Source: Acinetobacter corruptisaponis (lineage in GTDB: Bacteria > Pseudomonadota > Gammaproteobacteria > Pseudomonadales > Moraxellaceae). From it: 64,000 bases of DNA. Positions within the stretch are counted from its first letter, which is position 1; every line of letters starts with the position of its first letter. Location of the stretch: contig NZ_CP125670.1 of the NCBI RefSeq assembly GCF_030053775.1, forward strand, positions 177,358 through 241,357, read 5' to 3'. The position numbers and the translations under genes were made by a program. The notes beneath the pieces were generated by a model. It was not told the DNA's origin. It did not search any database and worked only from the letters and a program-made list of their open reading frames with translations. This document shows, in pieces, positions 28,714 to 36,399 of this stretch.

Positions 28714-28959
28714 TGTGAGGTTTTAAATAGAAGTTGTGAGATGTTGGATAAATCTTGTGGGGTTTTAAATATTCTTTTAAAATACAATATCTTATTTGCT
28801 TTTTGCATTTTTATGTGAGGTTTTAAATAGAACTGGTGAGATCTTAGATCCATATTGTGAGGTTTTAAATAGAAAAATGACTTAACGCTAAGTAATTGTA
28901 TTATCATAAATTATTATATATTGTGAGGTTTTAAATAGAGTTATGTGAGGTTTTAAATA
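28714..28959 (+). repeat. Iteron array B (eight positions, duplicate of array A)
   Basis: Repeats start at 28714, 28735, 28756, 28814, 28835, 28856, 28922 and 28944, each exactly 1282 bp after the corresponding iteron of array A. Six are TGTGAGGTTTTAAATA or differ by one base; those at 28735 and 28835 are degenerate. A DnaA-box match (complement TTATACACA) sits at 28965-28973, again 21 bp after the last iteron. Removing the 881-bp IS and its 2-bp duplication gives an original duplication period of 399 bp. Confidence 0.9.
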
Positions 28960-28964
28960 AAACT

Positions 28965-28973
28965 TGTGTATAA
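28965..28973 (-). promoter_or_regulatory. DnaA box beside iteron array B
   Basis: TGTGTATAA reads TTATACACA on the minus strand, a full match to the TTATNCACA consensus. It is at the position equivalent to 27683 in array A. The remaining bases to 29157 are AT-rich and must hold the promoter of the 29158 gene. Confidence 0.55.
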
Positions 28974-29157
28974 ATGAAATAGTATATATATCAGTTGTAA
29001 GTTGTTGGATTTAAAGTTTTTTTATTTAAAAAATGATTAGAAGAATATCGAAAATTATGTTATATTTGTTGGAGTAGATTATATTCTATTATTAATAACG
29101 ACTTAGTAATGAAATTATTATTGAGTTTCCTCCAACTTAATTAGGTGAGCTTTAGAC

Positions 29158-29796
29158 ATGACAACCATGACGGCAATTTTCCCTCACCATTGGGTGGTTG
29201 AGGAAAAAGACTGGAATCAAGTGGAAAAAAAACCTACTCAGCTTTCGCTATTAGATTTTCCTGAAAAAGAGTTGCCTTTTAATTTAAAGGACTCGAAGAA
29301 CTGGAGTGAGCAAAACCCTAAGTTTCAAGAAAAGGTTATCTTGGAAAGTGGGCGTGATCATTTCATCATCGATTTTCGTATAGATCTTTCTGACCAAGAA
29401 TTTTTCAATATGATCAACGATTACTTGTACTCTTTGGAAGCAAGAAGCACTGTCTTGGACTCTTTCGATTCTAGACTTGTACATACTGTCAATGCTTCTG
29501 AGATTTCAACCAGATTGGGTATCACAATATCTGATTTTGAGTTGAAGATGCAGAAATTAGCTACATCCTCATTTTCTGTTGAACAATATCGTAAAGTCAT
29601 TCACTCTAAGACGAGCAAGCGTGAGCTTAAATTTTTGAAGCTGTTTTCAACGAATCTAGTCAGCGAGTATGTGAGTTTCGCTGTCGGTACTGAAGTTTTT
29701 TATAGTTTTAATTACACGCAGTACTTTGAGAAGTATTATCAAAAGGGCAGTTTGTATAGCAATATTATGAGCTTACCATTCGGAAAAGCCATCTAA
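29158..29796 (+). CDS. Hypothetical protein between the origin and rep
   Basis: A 212-residue soluble protein, family not recognised. AGGTGA about nine bases upstream supports the ATG at 29158. The C-terminal half is basic and helical (SKTSKRELKFLKLF), and the middle has a possible helix-turn-helix-like stretch around ASEISTRLGITISDFELKM. It is transcribed toward rep and ends at its own terminator (29795-29820). Its place between iterons and the initiator gene suggests a role in replication or its control; that is inference. Confidence 0.6.
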   Translation: MTTMTAIFPHHWVVEEKDWNQVEKKPTQLSLLDFPEKELPFNLKDSKNWSEQNPKFQEKVILESGRDHFIIDFRIDLSDQEFFNMINDYLYSLEARSTVLDSFDSRLVHTVNASEISTRLGITISDFELKMQKLATSSFSVEQYRKVIHSKTSKRELKFLKLFSTNLVSEYVSFAVGTEVFYSFNYTQYFEKYYQKGSLYSNIMSLPFGKAI

Positions 29797-29822
29797 AAGA
29801 CTTCAATATGAAGTCTTTTTTT
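29795..29822 (+). terminator. Terminator after the 29158 gene
   Basis: GACTTCA, ATA, TGAAGTC with a preceding A-run and a following T-run. It overlaps the stop codon of the gene and directly precedes the rep operator. Confidence 0.8.
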
Positions 29823-29859
29823 ATATTGTGAGTAAAAGTCTATTTTTCTCACAATATAA
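29821..29859. promoter_or_regulatory. Inverted-repeat operator of the rep gene
   Basis: TTATATTGTGAG (29821-29832) and CTCACAATATAA (29848-29859) form a perfect 12-bp inverted repeat with a 15-bp spacer. Each arm contains TTGTGAG, the conserved head of the iterons, preceded by the ATA seen before several of them. Many iteron plasmids use inverted iteron halves for Rep dimer autorepression, so this is probably the rep autoregulatory site. Confidence 0.65.
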
Positions 29860-29898
29860 TTGTGTTATAAAGATAAAAATGATTTTTTCGGAATGGTA

Positions 29899-31611
29899 AT
29901 GGAAACATTATTAGAATCAGGATCAGAGAGCTGTGCTCCTGATATGACAACTGATCTACAGGTATCAGAAGCAGCTGATCACCCTGATGTTTTTGGGTTT
30001 AAAACGGCCAGTGAATTTTCTTTACCAGTATCTCTTATTCATGTTACCCATCATTGCACGGTAGCAGAGCACAAGATTTGGTTATGTTTGCTAAGTCATG
30101 CTAGTGAAATTATCAAGCAGCAAAAATTGCAATTGAGTGCCGAGACAAATATAAATTTTAGAATACCTGTAGATGTAATTTTGTTCAAAACAGGATCTAC
30201 AACGATAAGTCTAAAAACTTTATCTGCTTACCTTGAGCGACTGAAAGGTAATAATATCAAGATCGATCTATTGAATAAGCAGGGTTATCGTTCTATTACA
30301 TCACACTTTAATTTTATTAATGACTTTTCCTTGATTTCTAATGATCAGACTCATTCTACAAATTTATTCTTTTCAGACATTGAGGATGAATCAGAGATTG
30401 AGACCGATGAAGAAGTAGTCCGTACACTTAGAAATAATCTATCTAAAATTGAAGTGGTTTATTCATTACCATCTTTTTTTACTTCAATTATTCAGGATAC
30501 GATTTCGGTTCAGAAGCTCACGCATCTCTTTTCTTGGACAAATATTTTGTCTTTAACTGCATCTGGAAAAAAAGCAGGAAAGAATGAAAGTTTACTTTAT
30601 TGTCTACTGGAATCATTGGGTGATAAGACCGAACTTGATTTTGAGACTTTTAAAGCATATCTAGGCTATCTAGATCCTAAGCAAGCGAAACGTCCAGAAG
30701 ATAGATATTTAATTCGTGATTCTATCAAGCCTGCTATCAGTAATTTTAATGAAAATGAATTAATGTCATATACAATTGAATATGACTTTATTCGTGGACG
30801 CTATAAAAAAATTGATAAGATAATACTAGAAAAAAAGTATAAAACTCTCACCAATGAGGTTGAGTCTAAACAATGGCATATCATTCTAAATGAAGATATA
30901 CCAATTCAGGAAAAAAGAATCTTAATTAAGCAAATTTTGCCAAACTGTGAAGTTTTGAATAATACTGATTCAGATTTAAGGATTGTTATCGAAGCAGTTA
31001 AGGACTATATCAAATCTTTAAAGAAAAAAAATAAATTAACGAATTACATAGGCGTATGCCGAAAGGGATTTAATGACCAGTGGGGTTTATCTGGAAAGAC
31101 GCAACAGACTACAATTGTAGGGGATGAACAAATTGCGAACGCTGCCAGATCTGGAGTAAGTACTGCACTTGGAAAAAATCCTTTGCCGTTACAAAGAGCC
31201 ATTAATCCTTTAGAGAATATTGCTAAAAAGATTCAGTATATCTTAAGTCTATTAGCAATGAATGGAGGAAAAAAATTCCTTTTGGAAGCGGTTGAACAAG
31301 ATGGATATGATAATCTTGTTTTAAAATATTCCGAAGCATTTACTAAGTTTAATAATAAACTATTATTTACAGCTGAACATACTGAGCAAGTTTTTAATTT
31401 GGTATTTAGCAATGAAGATGTAAAAGTAAATTTTGATAAATTTGATAAAGTAAATTTTAATTATGTCCTGTCTGCTTCTATTGCATTATTCGTCTATTCA
31501 ACTGTCATTTCACAGGATATAAAATCGTATAGTGATAATAACTTCCGTCAACCAGATTCCATGAGAAAAATTATTGAGGACATAATCAATTACATTGATT
31601 CAAATTGCTAA
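29899..31611 (+). CDS. Plasmid replication initiator protein
   Basis: A 570-residue protein from the ATG at 29899. Upstream TTG (29860) and ATG (29893) starts are open, but GGA at 29890-29892 fits 29899 best. The N-terminal half has the winged-helix pattern of Rep_3-like initiators: a VAEHKIWLCLLSHA helix, then FRIPVDVILFKTG, then a second winged-helix-like region (SLLYCLLESLGDKTELDFETFKAYLGYL). The C-terminal 200 residues are of unknown fold. Its identity rests on these patterns, on the iterons just upstream and on the inverted iteron-half operator. It would bind the iterons to open the origin and recruit the host replisome. Confidence 0.65.
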   Translation: METLLESGSESCAPDMTTDLQVSEAADHPDVFGFKTASEFSLPVSLIHVTHHCTVAEHKIWLCLLSHASEIIKQQKLQLSAETNINFRIPVDVILFKTGSTTISLKTLSAYLERLKGNNIKIDLLNKQGYRSITSHFNFINDFSLISNDQTHSTNLFFSDIEDESEIETDEEVVRTLRNNLSKIEVVYSLPSFFTSIIQDTISVQKLTHLFSWTNILSLTASGKKAGKNESLLYCLLESLGDKTELDFETFKAYLGYLDPKQAKRPEDRYLIRDSIKPAISNFNENELMSYTIEYDFIRGRYKKIDKIILEKKYKTLTNEVESKQWHIILNEDIPIQEKRILIKQILPNCEVLNNTDSDLRIVIEAVKDYIKSLKKKNKLTNYIGVCRKGFNDQWGLSGKTQQTTIVGDEQIANAARSGVSTALGKNPLPLQRAINPLENIAKKIQYILSLLAMNGGKKFLLEAVEQDGYDNLVLKYSEAFTKFNNKLLFTAEHTEQVFNLVFSNEDVKVNFDKFDKVNFNYVLSASIALFVYSTVISQDIKSYSDNNFRQPDSMRKIIEDIINYIDSNC

Positions 31612-31653
31612 TTTCAACTATATTACTTACACATCAAAATAAGGGTAACTTTA

Positions 31654-31986
31654 ATGACCAGTAAATTCGATTTAGAAAATTATTCCGAAGTAGAATTAGG
31701 TGAGCTGATCAAAGAGGCAGAAAAATTAAAAGCTTCAAAAGCAGTTCAAACAAAAATTAATGCTTATGAGCAACTTTTAGAAATTGCTAAAGGTGTTGGA
31801 TTGTCACTGGATGAGTTGATCCAGTTTGGTCAAGAAAATTCTAAGAAAGAACCTAAGAAAGTTGTCGAACCAAAATATCGTAATAAAACAAATCCAGATG
31901 AGACGTGGACAGGACGAGGTAAACATCCGAAATGGTTAGTAAATGAACTCGCTAATGGAAAAAACCTTTCTGATTTTCTGATTTAA
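31654..31986 (+). CDS. H-NS-family DNA-binding protein
   Basis: A 110-residue protein. The N-terminal 60 residues form a coiled-coil oligomerisation region (ELGELIKEAEKLKASKAV). The C-terminus has the H-NS DNA-binding core TWTGRGKHPKW, with the GRG/HP loop that enters AT-rich minor grooves. Plasmid-borne H-NS proteins commonly silence AT-rich plasmid genes and reduce fitness cost in a new host. It lies just downstream of rep with its own AAGGGTAA ribosome-binding site, and is followed by a hairpin at 31993-32027. Confidence 0.85.
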   Translation: MTSKFDLENYSEVELGELIKEAEKLKASKAVQTKINAYEQLLEIAKGVGLSLDELIQFGQENSKKEPKKVVEPKYRNKTNPDETWTGRGKHPKWLVNELANGKNLSDFLI

Positions 31987-31992
31987 AATTCA

Positions 31993-32027
31993 CTCGCTTG
32001 ATTGATCCTCAACTTCATTCAAGCGAG
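31993..32027 (+). terminator. Hairpin after the hns-like gene
   Basis: CTCGCTTGA (31993-32001) pairs with TCAAGCGAG (32019-32027); the stem extends to 13 bp with one mismatch. There is no clear T-tract (ACAAAAT follows), so it may stabilise the 3' end or terminate weakly. Confidence 0.5.
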
Positions 32028-32028
32028 A

Positions 32029-32288
32029 CAAAATAGCCTAAGCAAATCTATTCGTCATTTTTCATGATATTAATTCTCTGATTTCCTTTTTCTGTTGTCT
32101 GTATTTTTCCCTTTTTATCTTTGGCCAAATTTCTGTCCGCTTATTTCCGATTATGGAATTAGTCCGTTAATGGTATTATCCATTGGCGGTAGAAATCCCG
32201 ACAATGGAATTTAGGGTAGGGAAGTACTGGAGGTATTTAATGAGTTGAGTCTTTATTGAAACCTGCAAAACTTGCTTAGGCTATTTTG
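32029..32288. repeat. 260-bp element bounded by 17-bp perfect inverted repeats
   Basis: CAAAATAGCCTAAGCAA at 32029-32045 is the exact reverse complement of 32272-32288. The 226 bp between has no convincing gene and is less AT-rich than its flanks; it contains a small internal dyad near AATGGTATTATCCATT. No target duplication is evident. It may be a miniature inverted-repeat element or a structured RNA. The rest of the gap, 32289-32479, should hold the promoter of the next gene. Confidence 0.55.
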
Positions 32289-32479
32289 ATTTGTCGATAT
32301 ATGGTATCTTTCACTGTTAGAAAATTTTATCATATAAATTATTAGCTTACATTAATATTTTGTAGCAGGCTTAACTCGATATAGTATAATTAGGGTGTTG
32401 TAGGGCTGTTGAAAGTGTGGACGTGCTCCAGATAAAGCTTCAGTGATTTATATATGAATATGTTTAAAAGGGTATAGGC

Positions 32480-32884
32480 GTGGACTACATTTCGATGCTG
32501 TATATGGATTGGTTCATTATCTTACTATTGGCGTATATGGCAGCAGGCCTAGCGACTTATATGGTGATTGGCTTTGTTCCAGTAGGTAGGCGTAAACGTT
32601 TCTTTTTCACGGCTAATGCGCCTGTATTGATCGCTATAGCAGCCTTTTATTTTTTAGTGCCTGTGCCAAGCATTATTCAGAATAATTATATTAAATCAGT
32701 GTATAACCTGAAACTGAATACTGAAAATCCGTTCCTGTTCAATACGAGTGTCGCATTAGATAGACTATGTACTGGCCATAGTCTAAAAGGGTATCAATAT
32801 TTCATGTTTCAAAAGGCTTATCGTGAAGATATGGATCATATCGTTGGCCAAGATCAGGATAAAATCTGTGATATGAAAATTTGA
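32480..32884 (+). CDS. Small membrane protein, hypothetical
   Basis: A 134-residue protein. GTG at 32480 follows AGGGTATAGGC; an in-frame ATG at 32495 is the alternative. Two membrane segments are clear (about residues 11-35 and 46-65), followed by a 65-residue polar C-terminal domain with two Cys, probably periplasmic. No family recognised. Single gene, plus strand, between the 260-bp element and a convergent minus-strand operon. Confidence 0.55.
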   Translation: MDYISMLYMDWFIILLLAYMAAGLATYMVIGFVPVGRRKRFFFTANAPVLIAIAAFYFLVPVPSIIQNNYIKSVYNLKLNTENPFLFNTSVALDRLCTGHSLKGYQYFMFQKAYREDMDHIVGQDQDKICDMKI

Positions 32885-32941
32885 ATTCAATATTGTTATT
32901 CATTTATATGTTTAATTAATCATTACTCTGTTTGTCGAAAC

Positions 32942-33250
32942 TTATAAAGCAGTATGATTGATACCAAAAAATATTATGCACAATAGAATGGTTAATACAA
33001 AATAAAGTATGATACCCGTGTTCATAATTCGTTGTTGTGGTGAAATTTCAGAAATAACATCCTCCATGATATTTTCATAGAAAAATTTTGAGAAAACACT
33101 AAATGCTAGAATGCAAAAAAGACAGACCATAAAGGAAATGTTTAATAATAAAATGTCTGAATTGAGTTTACTGGCCGTGATGACGTGGACAATTAAAACA
33201 GGCACAACCATTATGGGTAGATAAAACGTTTTATTTAAATTATTAAGCAT
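32942..33250 (-). CDS. Small membrane protein, hypothetical
   Basis: A protein of about 102 residues. The open frame extends upstream to 33316, but AGGAG sits 8 bases before the ATG at 33250 and the longer start would overlap the upstream gene, so 33250 is chosen. There are three membrane segments: near the N-terminus, in the middle, and at the C-terminus (ILYFVLTILLCIIFFG). It is the last gene of the operon 36141 to 32942. Confidence 0.55.
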   Translation of the reverse strand: MLNNLNKTFYLPIMVVPVLIVHVITASKLNSDILLLNISFMVCLFCILAFSVFSKFFYENIMEDVISEISPQQRIMNTGIILYFVLTILLCIIFFGINHTAL

Positions 33251-33281
33251 TTTAAGGTCTCCTGTACTCTTTAAAATTTGC

Positions 33282-33572
33282 TTATTTATTTCTACTGCGA
33301 GTTGCACGATACTCAACTACATAGCAAGGCTTGCATAAAGAAGACCATTGCTGTTTGCCATCCCTAAACCCATTCTTATAGAAAAATTCATTATCAAAAG
33401 GAAAATAAGATAGACATTTTGTGCATCTCTTTTCTATGCCAAGTACCGTATTAATATATATAGGTAGAGCTGTTGATTTTGGAACTGGAGTCATCAATTT
33501 TTCTGGCGTGATCTGGAAATGATTAATCAAACAAATAGTTGATGATCCCGAAGTATTCCTTTTCAAGTTCAT
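33282..33572 (-). CDS. Small zinc-ribbon-like protein
   Basis: Up to 96 residues, with CTKC and CKPC pairs about 30 residues apart, typical of a small treble-clef or zinc-ribbon domain as in HNH-like and DNA-binding proteins. An HNH His-Asn pair is not evident. The ATG at 33572 would overlap the upstream gene by about 50 bases; a start near residue 27 (MTPVPKS) is equally possible. It is co-transcribed with its neighbours. Confidence 0.5.
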   Translation of the reverse strand: MNLKRNTSGSSTICLINHFQITPEKLMTPVPKSTALPIYINTVLGIEKRCTKCLSYFPFDNEFFYKNGFRDGKQQWSSLCKPCYVVEYRATRSRNK

Positions 33573-33915
33573 TCAAATTACTTTTTTTCCCTGCACAGAT
33601 CCGTTTACCGACTGAAGACAGAAAGGCTGTACCCTGAATATGTTCCAGATAATAATCAGCCGTCCCATCACTATAGGAAAGGCCTAATTTCTCAGCCACA
33701 CGTACACCATTTTTCTCTTGGTTTTTCCATGCCAATAATAAGGACATGGCAACCTGATGAGATCCACTAGGTGCGAAAAAAACACCATAACTGCGGTCGT
33801 AGACAAAAGGCTTGCTAAGATCCGCTTGATCGATGGATGAGGGGAGAGACATTTTGGCATTACACATTGCATTCCACATCTGGTCAGTTATCCAGTCAGG
33901 TCGTGTTATGGCCAT
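33523..33915 (-). CDS. Hypothetical protein
   Basis: A 130-residue soluble protein (ITRPDWITDQMWNAMCNAK at its start), no family recognised. It follows the 152-residue gene by only 4 bases and overlaps the zinc-ribbon gene, so it belongs to the same transcript. Confidence 0.55.
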   Translation of the reverse strand: MAITRPDWITDQMWNAMCNAKMSLPSSIDQADLSKPFVYDRSYGVFFAPSGSHQVAMSLLLAWKNQEKNGVRVAEKLGLSYSDGTADYYLEHIQGTAFLSSVGKRICAGKKSNLNELEKEYFGIINYLFD

Positions 33916-33919
33916 AAAT

Positions 33920-34378
33920 TTACTCGCTTTGTAGATGGTGTATTTGCATTGCCAATTTTACTTCACTTCTACAATTCATGTGCAGAATAATATCTAAAGC
34001 CTCATCTACAGTGGTTCGCATTGCATCATCGATATTGATCGTATAATAGAATGCTTTTCCTTTGGCTGCTATGCTGCTTATGAATGCCTTGTCAAATTCA
34101 TTCCAAATTATACATGGGGCATTAATAGGCTTTGAATTAAGCGATACCAATGCTTTACACAGCTCACCAATGTTGATGAGATCCTTTGGATCTGGATCAT
34201 CGATTGTGACTTCTTCATCAGCATTAATTATATGTCTCCAAGCTTTGGTTTGGATACGTTCCAAGCGACATAGGAAATGACCTAGTTTTAAGTCAAAGTC
34301 GGTGGCTCTATTAGCTAAGGGGTTTTTAAGAAGACTGTTAGCTTCAATATGGCCACCCATACGTTCAATGATATTCAT
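33920..34378 (-). CDS. Hypothetical protein
   Basis: A 152-residue soluble protein, no domain recognised. AAAGGA precedes the ATG at 34378. The IS3 element ends 78 bp upstream, between this gene and the truncated gene at 35722-36141, so its original promoter is probably the dyad-rich region near 36150, now cut off by the IS. Confidence 0.55.
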   Translation of the reverse strand: MNIIERMGGHIEANSLLKNPLANRATDFDLKLGHFLCRLERIQTKAWRHIINADEEVTIDDPDPKDLINIGELCKALVSLNSKPINAPCIIWNEFDKAFISSIAAKGKAFYYTINIDDAMRTTVDEALDIILHMNCRSEVKLAMQIHHLQSE

Positions 34379-34505
34379 TGTGCATTTTCCTTTTGGTAGA
34401 AGTTTTTAATGCAATTTAAAATTGCTGTCTATAATTCTGAACTCTTGAGATTTTTTGAACCGTACCGGGTTTGTCGGAGACCACTTTTCTTGAGAGAATG
34501 TCCCG

Positions 34506-34823
34506 ATGAAAAAAGTAAAATACACCCCTGAAATCAGAGATAGAGCGGTTCAATTATTGATTGAATCTGAAAAAGATTATCCTTCTACTTGGGCTGCAAT
34601 CACCGCTATTGCTCCCAAGATAGGTTGTACTCCTGAAACTCTACGTGTTTGGTATCAAAAATATTTAGATAAACAAAACCCAATTAAAGTACAGCAACTT
34701 TCAGATCAAGAACGTATTAAACAACTCGAACGTGAAAATAAAGAACTGCAACGTGCTAACGAAATTCTACGTAAAGCAGCCGCTTTTTTCGCCCAGGCGG
34801 AGCTCGACCGCCCACACAAATAA
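34506..34823 (+). CDS. IS3-family OrfA
   Basis: A 105-residue protein with a helix-turn-helix in the first 55 residues and a leucine-zipper-like C-terminus (QLERENKELQRANEILRKAAAFF), typical of IS3 OrfA. Its stop overlaps the OrfB start, as in elements that make OrfAB by frameshifting. Confidence 0.85.
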   Translation: MKKVKYTPEIRDRAVQLLIESEKDYPSTWAAITAIAPKIGCTPETLRVWYQKYLDKQNPIKVQQLSDQERIKQLERENKELQRANEILRKAAAFFAQAELDRPHK

Positions 34824-35725
34824 TGGTGGATTTTATCCAGAACAATAAAGATCGATATGGTGTTGAAGCGATTTGTAGAATTTTACCGATTGCAGCTTCG
34901 ACCTATTATCGGGCTTTAGATCTCGTTGATAACCCAGAACATCGAGCGAAACGTGCTCTGCATGATTTACATCATGCAGAGCAAATCAAACGTATTTGGA
35001 AAGAAAGTTTAGGTCGATATGGTGTGCGTAAGGTCTGGCAACAATTGAAACGTGAAGGTTATGTTATCGCACGTTGTACAGTTGCTCGATTGATGCAGAA
35101 GCTAGGTATACAAGGTGTTTGGCGTGGTAAGAATAAACAAACCACCCGTAGCCGAGATGATCAAAAACGAGCAGATGACTTAGTAAAACGCAATTTTAAT
35201 GCAGATCATCCTGACCAGCTGTGGGTCGCTGACTTCACGTATATTCAAACTCATTCAGGCTGGGTCTATACCGCCTTTATTATTGATGTGTTCTCGCGAG
35301 CAATTGTTGGATGGAAAGTATCAACACGTATGAATACAGATATGGTGCTCGATGCACTGGAGCAAGCATTGCATGATCGAGGCATGCCAAAGAACGTGAT
35401 TCATCATAGTGACAGAGGCGTGCAATATCTTTCCATTCGTTATACCAATCGTTTAGAAGCAGCAAATTTACGAGCATCAGTCGGTACGACCGGTGATTCA
35501 TACGATAATGCTTTGGCTGAAACGGTGAATGGCTTATACAAAACAGAGGTGATTGAATATTTAAAAGCGGATTGGCAAGGTTTAGCGGATGTACAACTTG
35601 CGACACTAAACTGGGTAGATTGGTTCAATAAAGAGCGTGTACACAGTGCACTGGGTTATGTATCACCTTTTGAGTTTGAAGCAATGTACTATGATAAGAT
35701 TAACCCGTTAGGTCAGGTGGCCTAA
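34823..35725 (+). CDS. IS3-family OrfB transposase (rve/DDE)
   Basis: A 300-residue integrase-type catalytic domain. DDE residues are seen in WVADFTYI (first Asp), IHHSDRGVQY (second Asp) and DNALAETVNGLYKTE (Glu), followed by YNKERVHSALGYVSP-like C-terminal sequence. An N-terminal HTH_21 region (YGVRKVWQQLKREGY) is present. It looks intact. Confidence 0.9.
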   Translation: MVDFIQNNKDRYGVEAICRILPIAASTYYRALDLVDNPEHRAKRALHDLHHAEQIKRIWKESLGRYGVRKVWQQLKREGYVIARCTVARLMQKLGIQGVWRGKNKQTTRSRDDQKRADDLVKRNFNADHPDQLWVADFTYIQTHSGWVYTAFIIDVFSRAIVGWKVSTRMNTDMVLDALEQALHDRGMPKNVIHHSDRGVQYLSIRYTNRLEAANLRASVGTTGDSYDNALAETVNGLYKTEVIEYLKADWQGLADVQLATLNWVDWFNKERVHSALGYVSPFEFEAMYYDKINPLGQVA

Positions 35726-36141
35726 CTTAAATAAAAAAGTCTCCGACAAACCCGGTACGGTTCATTTTCGTAACCAAGCAATCTTTCGACCGCACTGATC
35801 CACAAACTAATCCTAATTTTTTGAACCTCGTAAGAACCAAGTGGATCAAATTCAGGAACGATATAAGCTCTGCGCTTAACTGCCCTTTTAACAGCATTCA
35901 ATACCAGATCTGCAACCTCCTCATTGTCACATTCAAGAATTGAAGTGTAGTCTGGATGGTCTTTCTTGGTTTTGATCAAAACACCATGCCAATTGACTGC
36001 AATACGAAACTTATAAATATGAGAAATATCTACCGTATACCCTAAATAAATTCGGCGTTTTTGAATTTCTTCAGTAGCAATATCAAGTTCTAGCTGATCG
36101 TTCAATTTCATAGAGCAGTTCTCATTGCATCTTATGTTCAT
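35722..36141 (-). CDS. Hypothetical protein, C-terminus replaced by IS3 end
   Basis: A 139-residue frame whose last ~14 residues are encoded by the inverted repeat of the IS3 element; native sequence stops near residue 125 (LLGYEN). Rejoining the flanks without the IS gives a short different tail. No family recognised. The ATG at 36141 overlaps a dyad operator with no ribosome-binding site, so the ATG at 36111 (MKLNDQ) may be used. It was probably the first gene of the operon now ending at 32942. Confidence 0.55.
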   Translation of the reverse strand: MNIRCNENCSMKLNDQLELDIATEEIQKRRIYLGYTVDISHIYKFRIAVNWHGVLIKTKKDHPDYTSILECDNEEVADLVLNAVKRAVKRRAYIVPEFDPLGSYEVQKIRISLWISAVERLLGYENEPYRVCRRLFYLS

Positions 36142-36175
36142 TGTACATATTAAATATTATATGTACAATGAACAT
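36134..36175. promoter_or_regulatory. Paired operators in a 17-bp inverted repeat
   Basis: ATGTTCATTGTACATAT (36134-36150) and its exact reverse complement (36159-36175) flank 8 bases. Each arm contains the dyad ATGTNC-N3-GNACAT. A TATAAT lies on each strand next to the arms (36156-36161 minus, 36175-36180 plus). This is probably the regulated start region of the minus-strand operon. Confidence 0.65.
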
Positions 36176-36195
36176 ATAATATTTTATTGTTAAAG

Positions 36196-36246
36196 ATGTT
36201 TCAAAGAACATACAAACTAATTAACCATAAAATGTACAAAGAACAT
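36196..36246. promoter_or_regulatory. Two further operator copies upstream of the M48 gene
   Basis: A degenerate copy ATGTTTCAAAGAACAT at 36196-36211 and a full copy ATGTACAAAGAACAT at 36232-36246, followed directly by TATAAT (36246-36251). The rest of the gap to 36399 shows nothing clear except a purine-rich ribosome-binding site (GAGGGAAG) before the M48 start. Confidence 0.6.
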
Positions 36247-36399
36247 ATAATAAGTTTAGAAATATTTTTTTGAGTAGATGGCACTTTTTACAGACTGAGT
36301 GTTTCATTTGAGAATGAATCTCTTTATGCTGTGTCATTTATTCCAATATGATAAATCTAATATTACTGATGGCTGCGCCACAGAGAGAGGGAAGATCGA

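Larger units (their letters stand above)
34456..35764 (+). mobile_element. IS3-family insertion sequence, 1309 bp
   Basis: Perfect 26-bp terminal inverted repeats (34456-34481 and 35739-35764) beginning TGAACCGTACC. Flanking TTTT on both sides is a possible 4-bp target duplication. Two overlapping frames encode OrfA and OrfB. It is inserted in opposite orientation in the C-terminal end of the 36141 gene. Confidence 0.9.

Noticed and set aside
27432..28959. CRISPR array
   Set aside because: Short regular repeats are present, but the 21-22 bp period leaves only 5-6 bp between units and DnaA boxes follow. They are iterons.
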